NCBI RefSeq assembly: GCF_900116405.1
Contig: NZ_FPAQ01000003.1
Span: forward strand, 62,001 to 126,000
DNA: 64,000 nucleotides
Origin: Halomonas saccharevitans
Lineage (GTDB): Bacteria; Pseudomonadota; Gammaproteobacteria; Pseudomonadales; Halomonadaceae
Direction of reading: 5' to 3'
Below the pieces are notes generated by a model that saw nothing but the letters and a program-made list of their open reading frames with translations, was not told the origin of the DNA and did no database searches. Shown one piece after another: positions 28,587 through 36,835 of this stretch (the first letter of the stretch is position 1; the number at the start of each line of letters is the position of its first letter). The position numbers and the translations under genes were made by a program.

Positions 28587-28732
28587 GTCGCGTGCCTCGT
28601 CTGAAGTGTCGGAATGAGCCGGCGCAGAGGCCGACCGGAGCGAATCAGGAATCCTTCCACGGTCCTCGATCGTGATGGGCTTATCCGGCGGCAAGCTTCG
28701 CGAGAGCGCTGTAAACCCTTCCCTGGGCGCTA

Positions 28733-28754
28733 CTTTTGCCATCCATGGCAAAAG
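28733..28754. promoter_or_regulatory. Perfect inverted repeat upstream of the amidohydrolase gene
   Basis: CTTTTGCCAT-CC-ATGGCAAAAG, 10-bp arms, about 150 bp before the amidohydrolase start and 77 bp past the dctM stop. It may be an operator or a terminator for the TRAP operon. A second small dyad, GGCCA-AAA-TGGCC, is at 28806-28818. Confidence 0.45.
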
Positions 28755-28830
28755 ACCCTCGCGTCGCCTTGCCCCCGGCGCCCGTCAACGTCGAGCGTTA
28801 GGAAAGGCCAAAATGGCCATCGGGCATGTC

Positions 28831-30132
28831 CTAGCCCATGGCCTCGGGCAGCCACAGCACCAGGCCCGGCCAGATGATGATCAGCGCCACGAAGGCCAGC
28901 ATGATGGCGAGGAACGGCAGGCTGCCGATCATCACGTCGGAGATCGAGCCGCGTCCGCGCACGCCCTGCACCACGTAGAGGTTCATGCCGATGGGCGGGG
29001 TGATCAGCGAGATCTCCATCATGATCACCAGGAAGATGCCGAACCACACCGGGTCGAAGCCGAACTGCACCACCATCGGCACCACGATGGGCACGGTGGC
29101 GATCATCATCGACAGCGTCTCGAGGAAGCAGCCCAGCACCAGGTAGAAGATCACCAGCGCGAGGATCAGCCCCAGCGGCGAGAGCCCCAGGTCGGCGACC
29201 CACTGGGTCAGGGTATGGGGGATGCCGAGGATGCCGACGATGTAGTTGAGGAAGAAGGCCGCCACGATGATCAGCATGATCATCGCCGTGGTCCGCGCCA
29301 TCGACAGGAAGCACTCGTGGAGCATGGTGAGCGTCAGCTTGCGATTGATCGCGGCCAGCAGCAGCGCGGCGACCACGCCGAGCGCCGCGGCCTCGGTGGG
29401 CGTGGCCCAGCCGCTGTAGATGCTGCCGATGACGATGGCGAAGACGAAGGCCGGCGGCAGCAGGTCCACCAGCGAGGCCAGGCGCGCACGCAGCGCCACC
29501 CTGGGCTCGCGCTCGCCGGCCACTTCGGGGCGCAGCAGGCTGAAGGCCATGATCGCCAGCATGAAGGCCCCGGCCAGCGCCAGCCCCGGCAGGATGCCGG
29601 CGATGAACAGCTTGCCGATGGAGGTGTTGGTGATCGCGCCGTAGATGATCATGTTGATGCTGGGCGGGATCAGGATGCCCAGCGTTGCCCCGGCGGCCAG
29701 GGTACCCAGCGCCAGGCGCTCGCTGTAGCCCCGCTCGGCGAAGGCCGGCAGCGCCACGGTGCCGATGGTAGCGGCGGTGGCGACCGACGAGCCGGACATG
29801 GCGGCGAACACCGAGGAGGCGCCGATGTTGGTGTGCAGGAGCCCGCCGGGCATGCGGTTGAGCCACACCGAGAGCGCGCTGTACATCCGCTCGGTGATGC
29901 CGCTGCGCAGCAGCAGCTCGCCGAGCAGAATAAACAGCGGGATGGCGGTGAGGATGAAGTCGTTGAGGGTACCCCACAGGGTGTCGCCGAAGGAGTAGAG
30001 CAGCGGCGTACCCAGGTACATCAGGGTACCCAGGGCGGCGACCGAGAAGATCGCCACCGCCACGTGGATACCGGCCGCCATCATGCCGAGCATGATGCCG
30101 AAACCGATCAGGACCTCGAATGCACCGATCAT
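28831..30132 (-). CDS. dctM: TRAP transporter large permease (DctM)
   Basis: A 433-residue, 12-helix membrane subunit with DctM landmarks: TAIPLFILLGELLL, MSGSSVATAATIGTVALP, IPPSINMIIYGAI, ATPTEAAALGVVAALLL and ISLITPPIGMNLYVVQG. Its start overlaps the dctQ stop by 4 bp (ATGA). It belongs to a minus-strand dctPQM operon followed by the amidohydrolase and hydratase genes, and is likely the importer for their substrate. Confidence 0.95.
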   Translation of the reverse strand: MIGAFEVLIGFGIMLGMMAAGIHVAVAIFSVAALGTLMYLGTPLLYSFGDTLWGTLNDFILTAIPLFILLGELLLRSGITERMYSALSVWLNRMPGGLLHTNIGASSVFAAMSGSSVATAATIGTVALPAFAERGYSERLALGTLAAGATLGILIPPSINMIIYGAITNTSIGKLFIAGILPGLALAGAFMLAIMAFSLLRPEVAGEREPRVALRARLASLVDLLPPAFVFAIVIGSIYSGWATPTEAAALGVVAALLLAAINRKLTLTMLHECFLSMARTTAMIMLIIVAAFFLNYIVGILGIPHTLTQWVADLGLSPLGLILALVIFYLVLGCFLETLSMMIATVPIVVPMVVQFGFDPVWFGIFLVIMMEISLITPPIGMNLYVVQGVRGRGSISDVMIGSLPFLAIMLAFVALIIIWPGLVLWLPEAMG

Positions 30133-30755
30133 GTCGCGTCTCCTCCCTGGGTGGCGGGGGTGGCGGTGTTGGACACGCTGCCGCCATAGTCCTGCTGGGC
30201 CTCGTCCAGCTCATCCTGGGCGCTGCGCGGACCGTAATCCCGGTTGAGCGCACGCACACGACCGGTGACCAGCTGCGCCAGGGCGTGCAGGGCCAGCAGG
30301 CTGGTGAGCAGGGCGAAGACCCCCAGGCCGATCACCCACAGGCTCTGGGGAATCCACAGCGGGGTCTGCAGCGGGGTGCTGGCCAGGCTGCCGAACTCCA
30401 GGGTCTCGTGGAGGGTCTCGATCGCCCGCCACAGCATGAACAGCGAGAAGGCGGCGAGCATCAGCATCGCCGCGGCGTTGAGCGGCGCCTGCAGCACGGC
30501 CGGCAGCCGCGCCATCAGCACGTCGACCCGGGTGTGGGCACGGTGCAGCAGGGCGTAGGCGAAACTGAACGAGACGCCGATCGCCAGCACGTAGCCGCCG
30601 ATCTCGTCGACGCCCTGCAGGGAGAAGTTGAAGAGCTTGCGCGCGATCACCTCGAAGGTGATCAACAGTGACAGGCCCAGCGCGGCGTAGCCGGCGGCCA
30701 CGGCGGCGCCGTGGGCCAGGCTGCGGGCGAGCCAGTAGGGATTCCGGGGTAGCAT
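30129..30755 (-). CDS. dctQ: TRAP transporter small permease (DctQ)
   Basis: A 208-residue four-helix small subunit; longer than usual because of a polar C-terminal tail of about 30 residues (ALNRDYGPRSAQDELDEAQQD). The conserved core is IARKLFNFSLQGVDEIGGYVLAIGVSF with the family Glu and Arg/Lys positions. The start follows GGAGGTG. It is coupled to dctM and separated from dctP by a strong palindrome. Confidence 0.92.
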   Translation of the reverse strand: MLPRNPYWLARSLAHGAAVAAGYAALGLSLLITFEVIARKLFNFSLQGVDEIGGYVLAIGVSFSFAYALLHRAHTRVDVLMARLPAVLQAPLNAAAMLMLAAFSLFMLWRAIETLHETLEFGSLASTPLQTPLWIPQSLWVIGLGVFALLTSLLALHALAQLVTGRVRALNRDYGPRSAQDELDEAQQDYGGSVSNTATPATQGGDAT

Positions 30756-30770
30756 CGGGCACCTCCAGGG

Positions 30771-30794
30771 GCGCCCCGGCCGCGGCCGGGGCGC
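30771..30794 (-). terminator. Palindromic hairpin between dctP and dctQ
   Basis: A 24-bp perfect GC palindrome (GCGCCCCGGCCG/CGGCCGGGGCGC) in the 52-bp gap after dctP. As in the TAXI operon, a hairpin separates the binding-protein gene from the permease genes and may give higher binding-protein levels. Confidence 0.5.
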
Positions 30795-30807
30795 GGGTTG
30801 ACGACGC

Positions 30808-31860
30808 TTACTGGATGCTCAGGCCGGAGGCCTCACCCACGGTGCGATTCCAGACCGCGGCGCAGTCGTCGTACTGCTTGCTGCAGGTCTCGGCCCACAC
30901 CGGCAGCACCGCCTCGCTGGTGATCTGCTCGACGAGCTCGCGAGAGCTCGGATCGATCTCCACCAGGTCCATGTCGTAGGCCTCGTGGTTGGTGCAGCTC
31001 TCCTGGCCGGTGTTGCAGGCGATGGCGTCATCGTTGACGTCGGAGGCCAGCCCCCACATCTGTTCTTCCAGACGCGCGAAGGCCTCGGTGAGTTCACGCT
31101 GCTGCTCCTCGCTGAAGCCGTTCCAGGTGTCGAGGTTCATGAAGTGACCCTGCACCGAGTAGGCCAGCGGCAGCGGCACGAAGGTGTCGGTGACCTCCGG
31201 CCACTTGCCGTTATTACCGGCGGAGGGCGCGGTCACGCCGCAGTCGGCCACGCCGCGCTGCAGGGCCAGGTAGACCTCGCTGAACTGCAGCGTCACCGGG
31301 ATGGCGCCAAGGCCTTCCACCAGGCGTGACATGGAGGGGGTGAAGACGCGCACCTTCTTGCCGGCGAGGTCCTCGACGCCGTCGATGTCGCCGTTGCAGA
31401 ACATCATCTGCGGGCCGAAGGGCCACAGCGTCATCAGCTTGGCATTGAAGCGCTCCTGCAGGCGCGCATCGAACGCCTCACGCACCGCATCGACCGCCTC
31501 GCCCTGGGCATCCAGGCTCGGCGACACGCCGGCCAGGTCGATGCCCTCGAAGAACGGCTCGTCCCGGGAGGCCATGCCGATCTGCACCGACATCACGTCG
31601 AAGGCGCCGGAGCGGATCAGGCGCAGGGCATCGGCCGCCTCGACGCCGATGGCGTCCATGGGGTTGTAGACGACCGCCAGGTCGTCCCGAGCATTCAGCT
31701 CGTTGAAGAAGGGCCGCTCGACCTGCTCGACGTGCAGCTTGTTGCCGGAGAAATTGCCCACGGTTCGCAGCATGGTCTCGGCCTGGGCCAGGCCGCCGAT
31801 CAGCAGGCCGCCGGCCATCGATACGCCGAGTGCGATCTGTTTGGGGGTCATGGTTGGCAT
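30808..31860 (-). CDS. dctP: TRAP solute-binding protein (DctP family)
   Basis: A 350-residue periplasmic binding protein with a signal peptide at about residues 1-27 (ALGVSMAGGLLIGGLAQA). The mature part has LAGKKVRVFTPSMSRLVEGLGAIPVTLQFSEVYLALQRGVADCGVTAPSAGNN, in which the Arg, the LQFSEVY segment and the following loop form the ligand site of DctP proteins. It contains several cysteines (C near FCNGDID, ACNTGQESC, ETCSKQYDDC) that could form disulfides, which is unusual for the family. The start follows GAGGTG. It is divergent (with the next gene between) from the GntR regulator at 32858. Confidence 0.93.
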   Translation of the reverse strand: MPTMTPKQIALGVSMAGGLLIGGLAQAETMLRTVGNFSGNKLHVEQVERPFFNELNARDDLAVVYNPMDAIGVEAADALRLIRSGAFDVMSVQIGMASRDEPFFEGIDLAGVSPSLDAQGEAVDAVREAFDARLQERFNAKLMTLWPFGPQMMFCNGDIDGVEDLAGKKVRVFTPSMSRLVEGLGAIPVTLQFSEVYLALQRGVADCGVTAPSAGNNGKWPEVTDTFVPLPLAYSVQGHFMNLDTWNGFSEEQQRELTEAFARLEEQMWGLASDVNDDAIACNTGQESCTNHEAYDMDLVEIDPSSRELVEQITSEAVLPVWAETCSKQYDDCAAVWNRTVGEASGLSIQ

Positions 31861-31927
31861 CGGGTCACCTCGTGATTGGGATTATTGGTGGTGGTCTTGC
31901 CGTTGATGTCGGGGAGCGTTGCCGAAC

Positions 31928-32665
31928 TCAGGCCGTCAGGCGCGGATCCTGGAACAGCCCTCCCCAGCCTGTGATGCGAGCGGGATCGATCCCGGCCAGG
32001 GCCAGCGTCTTCCACACGGTGACGCTGACCGAGTCGTAGATGGGAATGCCGAGCTCGCGCTCGAGCTCGGGCACGATGCCGGCGCCACGCAGGTTGGTGC
32101 AGAGGATGGTGATGGCCTGAGGGTTCGCCTTGGCCACCTCGCGCACCATCTCGGCCAGGGTGGCCTCGTCATACTCGGAGAAGGAGAAGTTGCCGCGATC
32201 GTTGAGGTGGCGCTCGGCGACCACCTCGATCCCCTCGGATCGATAGTTGGCGACGATCGCCTCCTGAATGCCGTCGAGATAGGGCGTCACCAGCCCGAGC
32301 CGGGTCACCCCGGTGCGCTCGAGCGCCTCGTTGAGCGCCAGCACGCTGGTGGTCGCCGGCGCGCCGGTCACCTCGGTGATGGCGGCGCACAGCCGGCGGT
32401 CGGCCTCGAAGCCCAGCCAGCTCGCCGAGGTGCCGTTCCAGGCGATGACGTCCATGCGGGCGTCGTTGAGCAGGCCGGCGGCCTCGAGCAGCGGGGCCGG
32501 GTCGAACTGCGCCAGCGCCTGGTCGCTCAGGGAGATCTCCTTGACCGTGAAGCGCTGGAAGTGGGCGGTCACCTCGGGCATCAGCTCGCCGAGCAGGGCC
32601 GCGGTATAGGGCTCCAGCACGGTATTCGAGGAGGGAGTGAGCATCCCGATCAGGGTGCGTGACAT
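31928..32665 (-). CDS. Asp/Glu racemase superfamily protein, arylmalonate-decarboxylase/maleate-isomerase group
   Basis: A 245-residue protein of the pseudo-symmetric racemase fold. The N-terminal LTPSSNTVLEPY and the GLVTPYLDGIQ segment are typical of the maleate isomerase/arylmalonate decarboxylase branch. The second-half nucleophile is present (Cys189 in ILCTNLRGAG) but the first-half site reads NGTSASW, without Cys. A single second-half Cys with Gly/Thr/Ser in the first half is the pattern known for arylmalonate decarboxylase, whereas maleate isomerases have both Cys. A decarboxylase or isomerase function is therefore possible. It is the first gene of the TRAP-amidohydrolase group, 67 bp before dctP. 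Confidence 0.85.
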   Translation of the reverse strand: MSRTLIGMLTPSSNTVLEPYTAALLGELMPEVTAHFQRFTVKEISLSDQALAQFDPAPLLEAAGLLNDARMDVIAWNGTSASWLGFEADRRLCAAITEVTGAPATTSVLALNEALERTGVTRLGLVTPYLDGIQEAIVANYRSEGIEVVAERHLNDRGNFSFSEYDEATLAEMVREVAKANPQAITILCTNLRGAGIVPELERELGIPIYDSVSVTVWKTLALAGIDPARITGWGGLFQDPRLTA

Positions 32666-32744
32666 GGGCAGGATCCTTGTTCTTGTCGGCGTTCGTGTTG
32701 GCGTTGTTATTGGACGCGCTTATCGGGCTTCTGGCGTGCTCTGA

Positions 32745-32760
32745 ATTTTGAATTCAAAAT
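32745..32760. promoter_or_regulatory. 16-bp palindrome in GntR/racemase divergent region
   Basis: ATTTTGAATTCAAAAT, a perfect palindrome about 80 bp before the racemase-fold gene (minus) and 98 bp before the GntR gene (plus). A related half, ATTTTGAATTTTTA, is at 33797-33810 before the next TRAP operon. It is a candidate operator for the GntR regulator at 32858. Confidence 0.6.
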
Positions 32761-32857
32761 ATATTATGCAAAGACTCGCACAAGATCCAGATTTTGCAAG
32801 TACACTTTTCGGCAACCGGCGACGCGGGTTCGCGTCGCCTCCCAACAGGAGACGTCC

Positions 32858-33556
32858 ATGGACGACACCGCAGATGTGAACGCCCCCGAGGCCCTCGCCG
32901 GCTCGGCGCCGCTTCGCCGCCTGTCACTCTACGAGGTGGTGGCGGAGCAGCTTCGCGAGATGGTGCTCGAGGGCGAGCTGTTGCCGGGCAGCCGGATCTC
33001 CGAGAAGCGCCTCTGCGAGTCCTTCGAGGTCTCGCGCACCCCGCTGCGCGAGGCCCTCAAGGTGCTCGCCAACGAGGGGCTCGTGGAGCTGTTGCCCAAT
33101 CGCGGCGCCAAGGTGACCGAGGTGGATCCGCGGGAGGTCGCCGACCTGTTCGAGGTGATGGTGGAGCTGGAAGCGCTCTCCGGGCACCTGCTCGCGCGGC
33201 GCGCCGGCGAGGCCGAGATCGCCGAGTTGCGCGCGCTGCACCGGCAGATGCTGGATCACTACCGGCGCCAGGAACGGCCCGAGTATTTCCGCCTCAACCA
33301 GCGGATCCACCGCCGATTGGCCGAGATCTCGGGCAATGGCGTGCTGCTCGAGCTCGAGACCGCGCTCAACCTCAAGATCACCCGCGCCCGCTACGCGGCC
33401 AACATGAAGCTCGGCCGCTGGGATGAGTCGGCCCGCGAGCACGAGCGCATCCTCGACGCCCTGGAGCGCCGCGACGGCGAGGCCCTGGCCTGCGCCATGC
33501 GCGACCACATGCGCAAGACGGGCGACGCGGTGCTCGAGGGCCTGGCATCGCGCTGA
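32858..33556 (+). CDS. GntR-family (FCD) transcriptional regulator
   Basis: A 232-residue regulator. The winged helix-turn-helix has SEKRLCESFEVSRTPLREALKVLANEGLV; the FCD domain (about residues 95-225) has the metal-ligand-like residues in RLNQRIHRRL and SAREHERILDAL. It is divergent from the racemase-TRAP-amidohydrolase group and about 340 bp before a second TRAP operon, so it probably controls one or both through the TTTTGAATTCAAAA-type palindrome. ATG 32858 follows ACAGGAG. Confidence 0.92.
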   Translation: MDDTADVNAPEALAGSAPLRRLSLYEVVAEQLREMVLEGELLPGSRISEKRLCESFEVSRTPLREALKVLANEGLVELLPNRGAKVTEVDPREVADLFEVMVELEALSGHLLARRAGEAEIAELRALHRQMLDHYRRQERPEYFRLNQRIHRRLAEISGNGVLLELETALNLKITRARYAANMKLGRWDESAREHERILDALERRDGEALACAMRDHMRKTGDAVLEGLASR

Positions 33557-33897
33557 GCCCTGCCGGCGCTGGCCGGCCGCTGCCTAGCGCCGGCTGGGCC
33601 ATCTCCCTCCTCGCCCCTTCGCCCTTTCGATCCATTGCTCCATCGCCCCATCGCCCAGAGGGCCGACTGGAGCCGAGTGCCCTCTCGGCGAGTGATGCGA
33701 TCGCATGCCCACATGCACCCAGCCGCTTATCTGCTCGGAATTTGTAAAAACACAATCTGATGATTTTATTGAATAAGTAAAAAAACCGTATTCTGTATTT
33801 TGAATTTTTAGAAACGCTAGCCTATGGTTTCCCTGAAGCGTCGGCTTGCCCCTGGGCACCCCCCGCTTCCTCCTCAATTGCCGCGAAGGATTTTCGG
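33557..33897. other. Upstream region of the second TRAP operon
   Basis: 341 bp without a gene. The first 170 bp is GC-rich; 33730-33815 is strongly AT-rich and contains the ATTTTGAATTTTTA half-site at 33797-33810, consistent with a regulated promoter for dctP at 33898. No coding sequence is supported. Confidence 0.6.
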
Positions 33898-34896
33898 ATG
33901 ACAACAACAACGCGCACCATTCGTTACACCACCCCCCTGCTGTTGGCCCTGGGCCTCGGCGCGCCGCTGATGGCCGGCGCCGACACCCTGCGCTTCGGTG
34001 GCAACTTCACCGACGATCACTCCAGCAGCCGCGCCATGGAGATCTTCCAGGAGCAGCTCGCCGAGCGTACCGACGGCGACCTGACCGCCCAACTGTTCCC
34101 CAACATGCAGCTAGGCGGCGCCGGTGAGAACGTCGACCAGGTGAACTCGGGCGCCATCATGGGCACCTGGATCGGCATCTCCTACCTGTCGCGCACCGTG
34201 CCCGAGCTCGAGGCGCTGAGCCTGCCCTTCGCCTTCGACAGCCGCGAGGACGCCTTCGCGCTGATCGACGGCGAGGTCGGCGAGCTGCTCGACGAGAAGC
34301 TCGCCGAGGCCGGCTTCACGGCACTCGGCTACATGGAGCTCGGCTTCCGCCACGTCACCAACAGCGTCCACCCCCTCGAGACCGTGGAGGACTTCCAGGA
34401 CCTCAAGATCCGCCTGCAGCCCAACCAGACCCACCTGGACACCTTCCGGGCCATCGGCGCCAACCCGGTCTCCATGGACATCAACGAGGTCTACGGGGCC
34501 CTCCAGCAGGGCGTGCTCGACGGCCAGGAGAATCCCTACAGCATCATCAGCACCAAGCGCCTCGACGAGGTGCAGAATTATCTCTCCGATACCGGCCACT
34601 TCTACGACTACATCGTGGTGGTCGCCAATCGCGACAAGTTCGAGGGACTGAGCGAGGACGAGCAGCAGGCGGTGAACGAGGCGATGGCCGAGGCGGTGGC
34701 CTGGCAGCGCGAGACCGCCGCCGAAGAGGACACGGCGGCCCGCGAGACGCTGATCGAGCGGGGCATGCAGTTCACCCCGATCAGCGACGAGACCCGCAGC
34801 GCGCTGCGTGACGCCAGCCAGGGCGTGGTCGATGACCTGCGCGACAAGATCGGCGCGGAGATCGTTGACCGGGTGCTCGAGGAGCTGGGGTCATGA
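33898..34896 (+). CDS. dctP: TRAP solute-binding protein (DctP family)
   Basis: A 332-residue periplasmic protein. The signal peptide covers about residues 1-28 (YTTPLLLALGLGAPLMAGA). Family landmarks are LRFGGNFTDDHSSSRAMEIF, LFPNMQLGGAGENVDQVNSG, DLKIRLQPNQTHLDTFRAIGANPVSMDINEVYGALQQG and VLDGQENPYSI, with the ligand-binding Arg in KIRLQ. The start follows GAAGGA. The stop overlaps the dctQ start by 4 bp. It is first in the plus-strand group dctPQM-racemase-fold-GntR. Confidence 0.95.
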   Translation: MTTTTRTIRYTTPLLLALGLGAPLMAGADTLRFGGNFTDDHSSSRAMEIFQEQLAERTDGDLTAQLFPNMQLGGAGENVDQVNSGAIMGTWIGISYLSRTVPELEALSLPFAFDSREDAFALIDGEVGELLDEKLAEAGFTALGYMELGFRHVTNSVHPLETVEDFQDLKIRLQPNQTHLDTFRAIGANPVSMDINEVYGALQQGVLDGQENPYSIISTKRLDEVQNYLSDTGHFYDYIVVVANRDKFEGLSEDEQQAVNEAMAEAVAWQRETAAEEDTAARETLIERGMQFTPISDETRSALRDASQGVVDDLRDKIGAEIVDRVLEELGS

Positions 34897-35450
34897 CACC
34901 CGCCTGGCACCGGCTGGAGGCGCATGCCTCCAGCCCGCTCACCCGCCATTTCCTGCACGGCCTGGCGCTGCTGGATCGCAGCTCCTATTTCGCCATCCTG
35001 CTGGCCATGACGCTGATGACCGTGCTGGTCTCGTCCCAGGTGTTCGCCCGCTACGTGCTCGGCACCTCCATCGACTCCGCCGATGAGCTGTCGCGCCTGT
35101 GCTTCGTGTGGGCGATCTTCCTGGCCATTCCCCACGGCATCAAGGTCGGCATCCACGTCGGCATCGACGCCCTGGTGAGCCTGCTGCCGAAGAGCGTGCG
35201 GGACTCGCTGGCGCGCCTGATGGCGCTGGTCGGCGCCGTGCTGATGGCGGTGCTGGCCTGGATCAGCCTCGGCGCGGTGGCCGACAAGTGGCAGGAGATG
35301 ATGCCGACCCTGCCGATCACCGCCGCCGTCTTCTACATCGCCGTGCTGGTCTGTGCCGTCCACTGCTGCCTGCACCTGATCGCCCAGGCCTGCCGGCTGG
35401 AGCCGCTGCAAAGCGCCCCGCCGGAGCGTCAAGGAGGGATCGCCTCATGA
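34893..35450 (+). CDS. dctQ: TRAP transporter small permease (DctQ)
   Basis: A 185-residue, four-helix small subunit. The conserved core is QVFARYVLGTSIDSADELSRLCFVWAIF, with the Arg, Glu and Trp positions typical of DctQ, followed by the HGIKVGIHVGIDAL segment. It is coupled by 4-bp overlaps to both the binding protein upstream and dctM downstream, so the three subunits are made together. Confidence 0.93.
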   Translation: MTPAWHRLEAHASSPLTRHFLHGLALLDRSSYFAILLAMTLMTVLVSSQVFARYVLGTSIDSADELSRLCFVWAIFLAIPHGIKVGIHVGIDALVSLLPKSVRDSLARLMALVGAVLMAVLAWISLGAVADKWQEMMPTLPITAAVFYIAVLVCAVHCCLHLIAQACRLEPLQSAPPERQGGIAS

Positions 35451-36727
35451 CCCCCGCCATCATCTTCACCTTCCTGGGCTTCGCCCTGCTGCGCATGCCG
35501 CTGGCCTTCGCCCTGGGCCTGGCCTCGCTGGTCGGCCTCTACGTCGGCGGCATGGACTTCTCGGTGATGCCCCAGCGCATGATGCACTCGGTCAACAGCT
35601 TCCCGCTGATGGCCATCCCGCTGTTCATGCTGGCCGGCGAGCTGATGGTTGCCGCCGGCATCCTGCAGCGCCTGGTCGACTTCGCCAACTCGCTGATCGG
35701 TCGCGTCCACGGCGGCCTGGCCCACGTCGCCATCGTCGCCGGCATGGTGCTGGCTGCGGTCAGCGGCGCCGCGGTGGCCAGCGCCAGTGCGCTGGGCAGC
35801 TCGCTGGTGCCCTCCATGCGCCAGCAGTACGACACCGGCTACAGCAGCGCCGTGGTGGCCTCGGCCGCCAACCTGGGCGCCATCATCCCGCCCAGCAACG
35901 CCATGATCATCTACGCCCTGATGGCCGGCTCCTCGGTCTCGGTGGGCGGGCTGTTTATGGCAGGAGTCATACCCGGTGTGATTCTTGCTGTGGGCTTTAT
36001 GGGCCTGGCGAGCTTCCTGTCGATGCGCCGCGGCTATCCGCTGGTCGGCGGCGTGGTGGGGCTGCGCCACGTGCTGGTGCAGACCTGGCGCGCGCTGCCG
36101 ATCCTGCTGATGCCCATCGTGGTGGTCGGCGGCATCGTCGCCGGCGCCTTCACCCCCACCGAGGGGGCCGCCATCGCCGTGGTCTATGCGCTGCTGATCG
36201 GCTTCTTCGTGACTCGCCAGCTGCGCCTCTCGGACCTGCCCAAGGCGATGTTCAACGCCGCGGTGACCGCCGCCATGGTCGGCGCGCTGATCGCCTTCGC
36301 CTCGACGATGACCTTCGCCTTCACCATCGACCTGATCCCGATGCAGCTCACCAACTGGATCCAGGGACTCACCGACGACCCGCTGATGTTCCTGCTGCTG
36401 GTCATGGCGCTGCTGATCGGCGTGGGCATGTTCATCGAGTCCAACGCCGCCTACATCATGCTGGTCCCGCTGCTGGCCCCCATCGCCCTGGCCTACGGCG
36501 TCGACCCGCTGCTGTTCGGCTTCCTGTTCGTGATGAACCTGGTGGTCGGCATGATGACGCCGCCGGTGGGCGTGCTGCTGTTCGTGATGTGCGGCATCTC
36601 CAACCTCAGCCTCAACGAGCTGATGAAGAGTGCCTGGCCGTTCATCCTCTTCCAGTACGCCGTGCTGATCGCCTGCATCGCCTTCCCCGGCATCGTCACC
36701 TGGCTGCCCCGCACCCTGGGCTACTGA
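35447..36727 (+). CDS. dctM: TRAP transporter large permease (DctM)
   Basis: A 426-residue, 12-helix subunit. Landmarks: MAIPLFMLAGELM, AVSGAAVASASALGSSLVPSM, IIPPSNAMIIYALM, AFTPTEGAAIAVVYALL, and GMMTPPVGVLLFVMCGIS. ATG 35447 overlaps the dctQ stop (ATGA) with AAGGAGG upstream. The gene is followed by a racemase-superfamily protein on the same strand, suggesting the import of a chiral carboxylate or ureide. The substrate is unknown. Confidence 0.95.
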   Translation: MTPAIIFTFLGFALLRMPLAFALGLASLVGLYVGGMDFSVMPQRMMHSVNSFPLMAIPLFMLAGELMVAAGILQRLVDFANSLIGRVHGGLAHVAIVAGMVLAAVSGAAVASASALGSSLVPSMRQQYDTGYSSAVVASAANLGAIIPPSNAMIIYALMAGSSVSVGGLFMAGVIPGVILAVGFMGLASFLSMRRGYPLVGGVVGLRHVLVQTWRALPILLMPIVVVGGIVAGAFTPTEGAAIAVVYALLIGFFVTRQLRLSDLPKAMFNAAVTAAMVGALIAFASTMTFAFTIDLIPMQLTNWIQGLTDDPLMFLLLVMALLIGVGMFIESNAAYIMLVPLLAPIALAYGVDPLLFGFLFVMNLVVGMMTPPVGVLLFVMCGISNLSLNELMKSAWPFILFQYAVLIACIAFPGIVTWLPRTLGY

Positions 36728-36835
36728 CGAACACCCGACCATAACGAGAACGCCGCGCCGCCTACCCTCACGGGCGGGTTGCGAGGGATCCTGCGCCCAG
36801 GGCGCGGCATCGACACCCGAACACGAGAGCACGCC

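Noticed and set aside
31928..32665. Calling this gene maleate isomerase outright
   Set aside because: Maleate isomerases need a Cys in both halves; the first half here has none, so only the superfamily and the decarboxylase-like pattern are supported.
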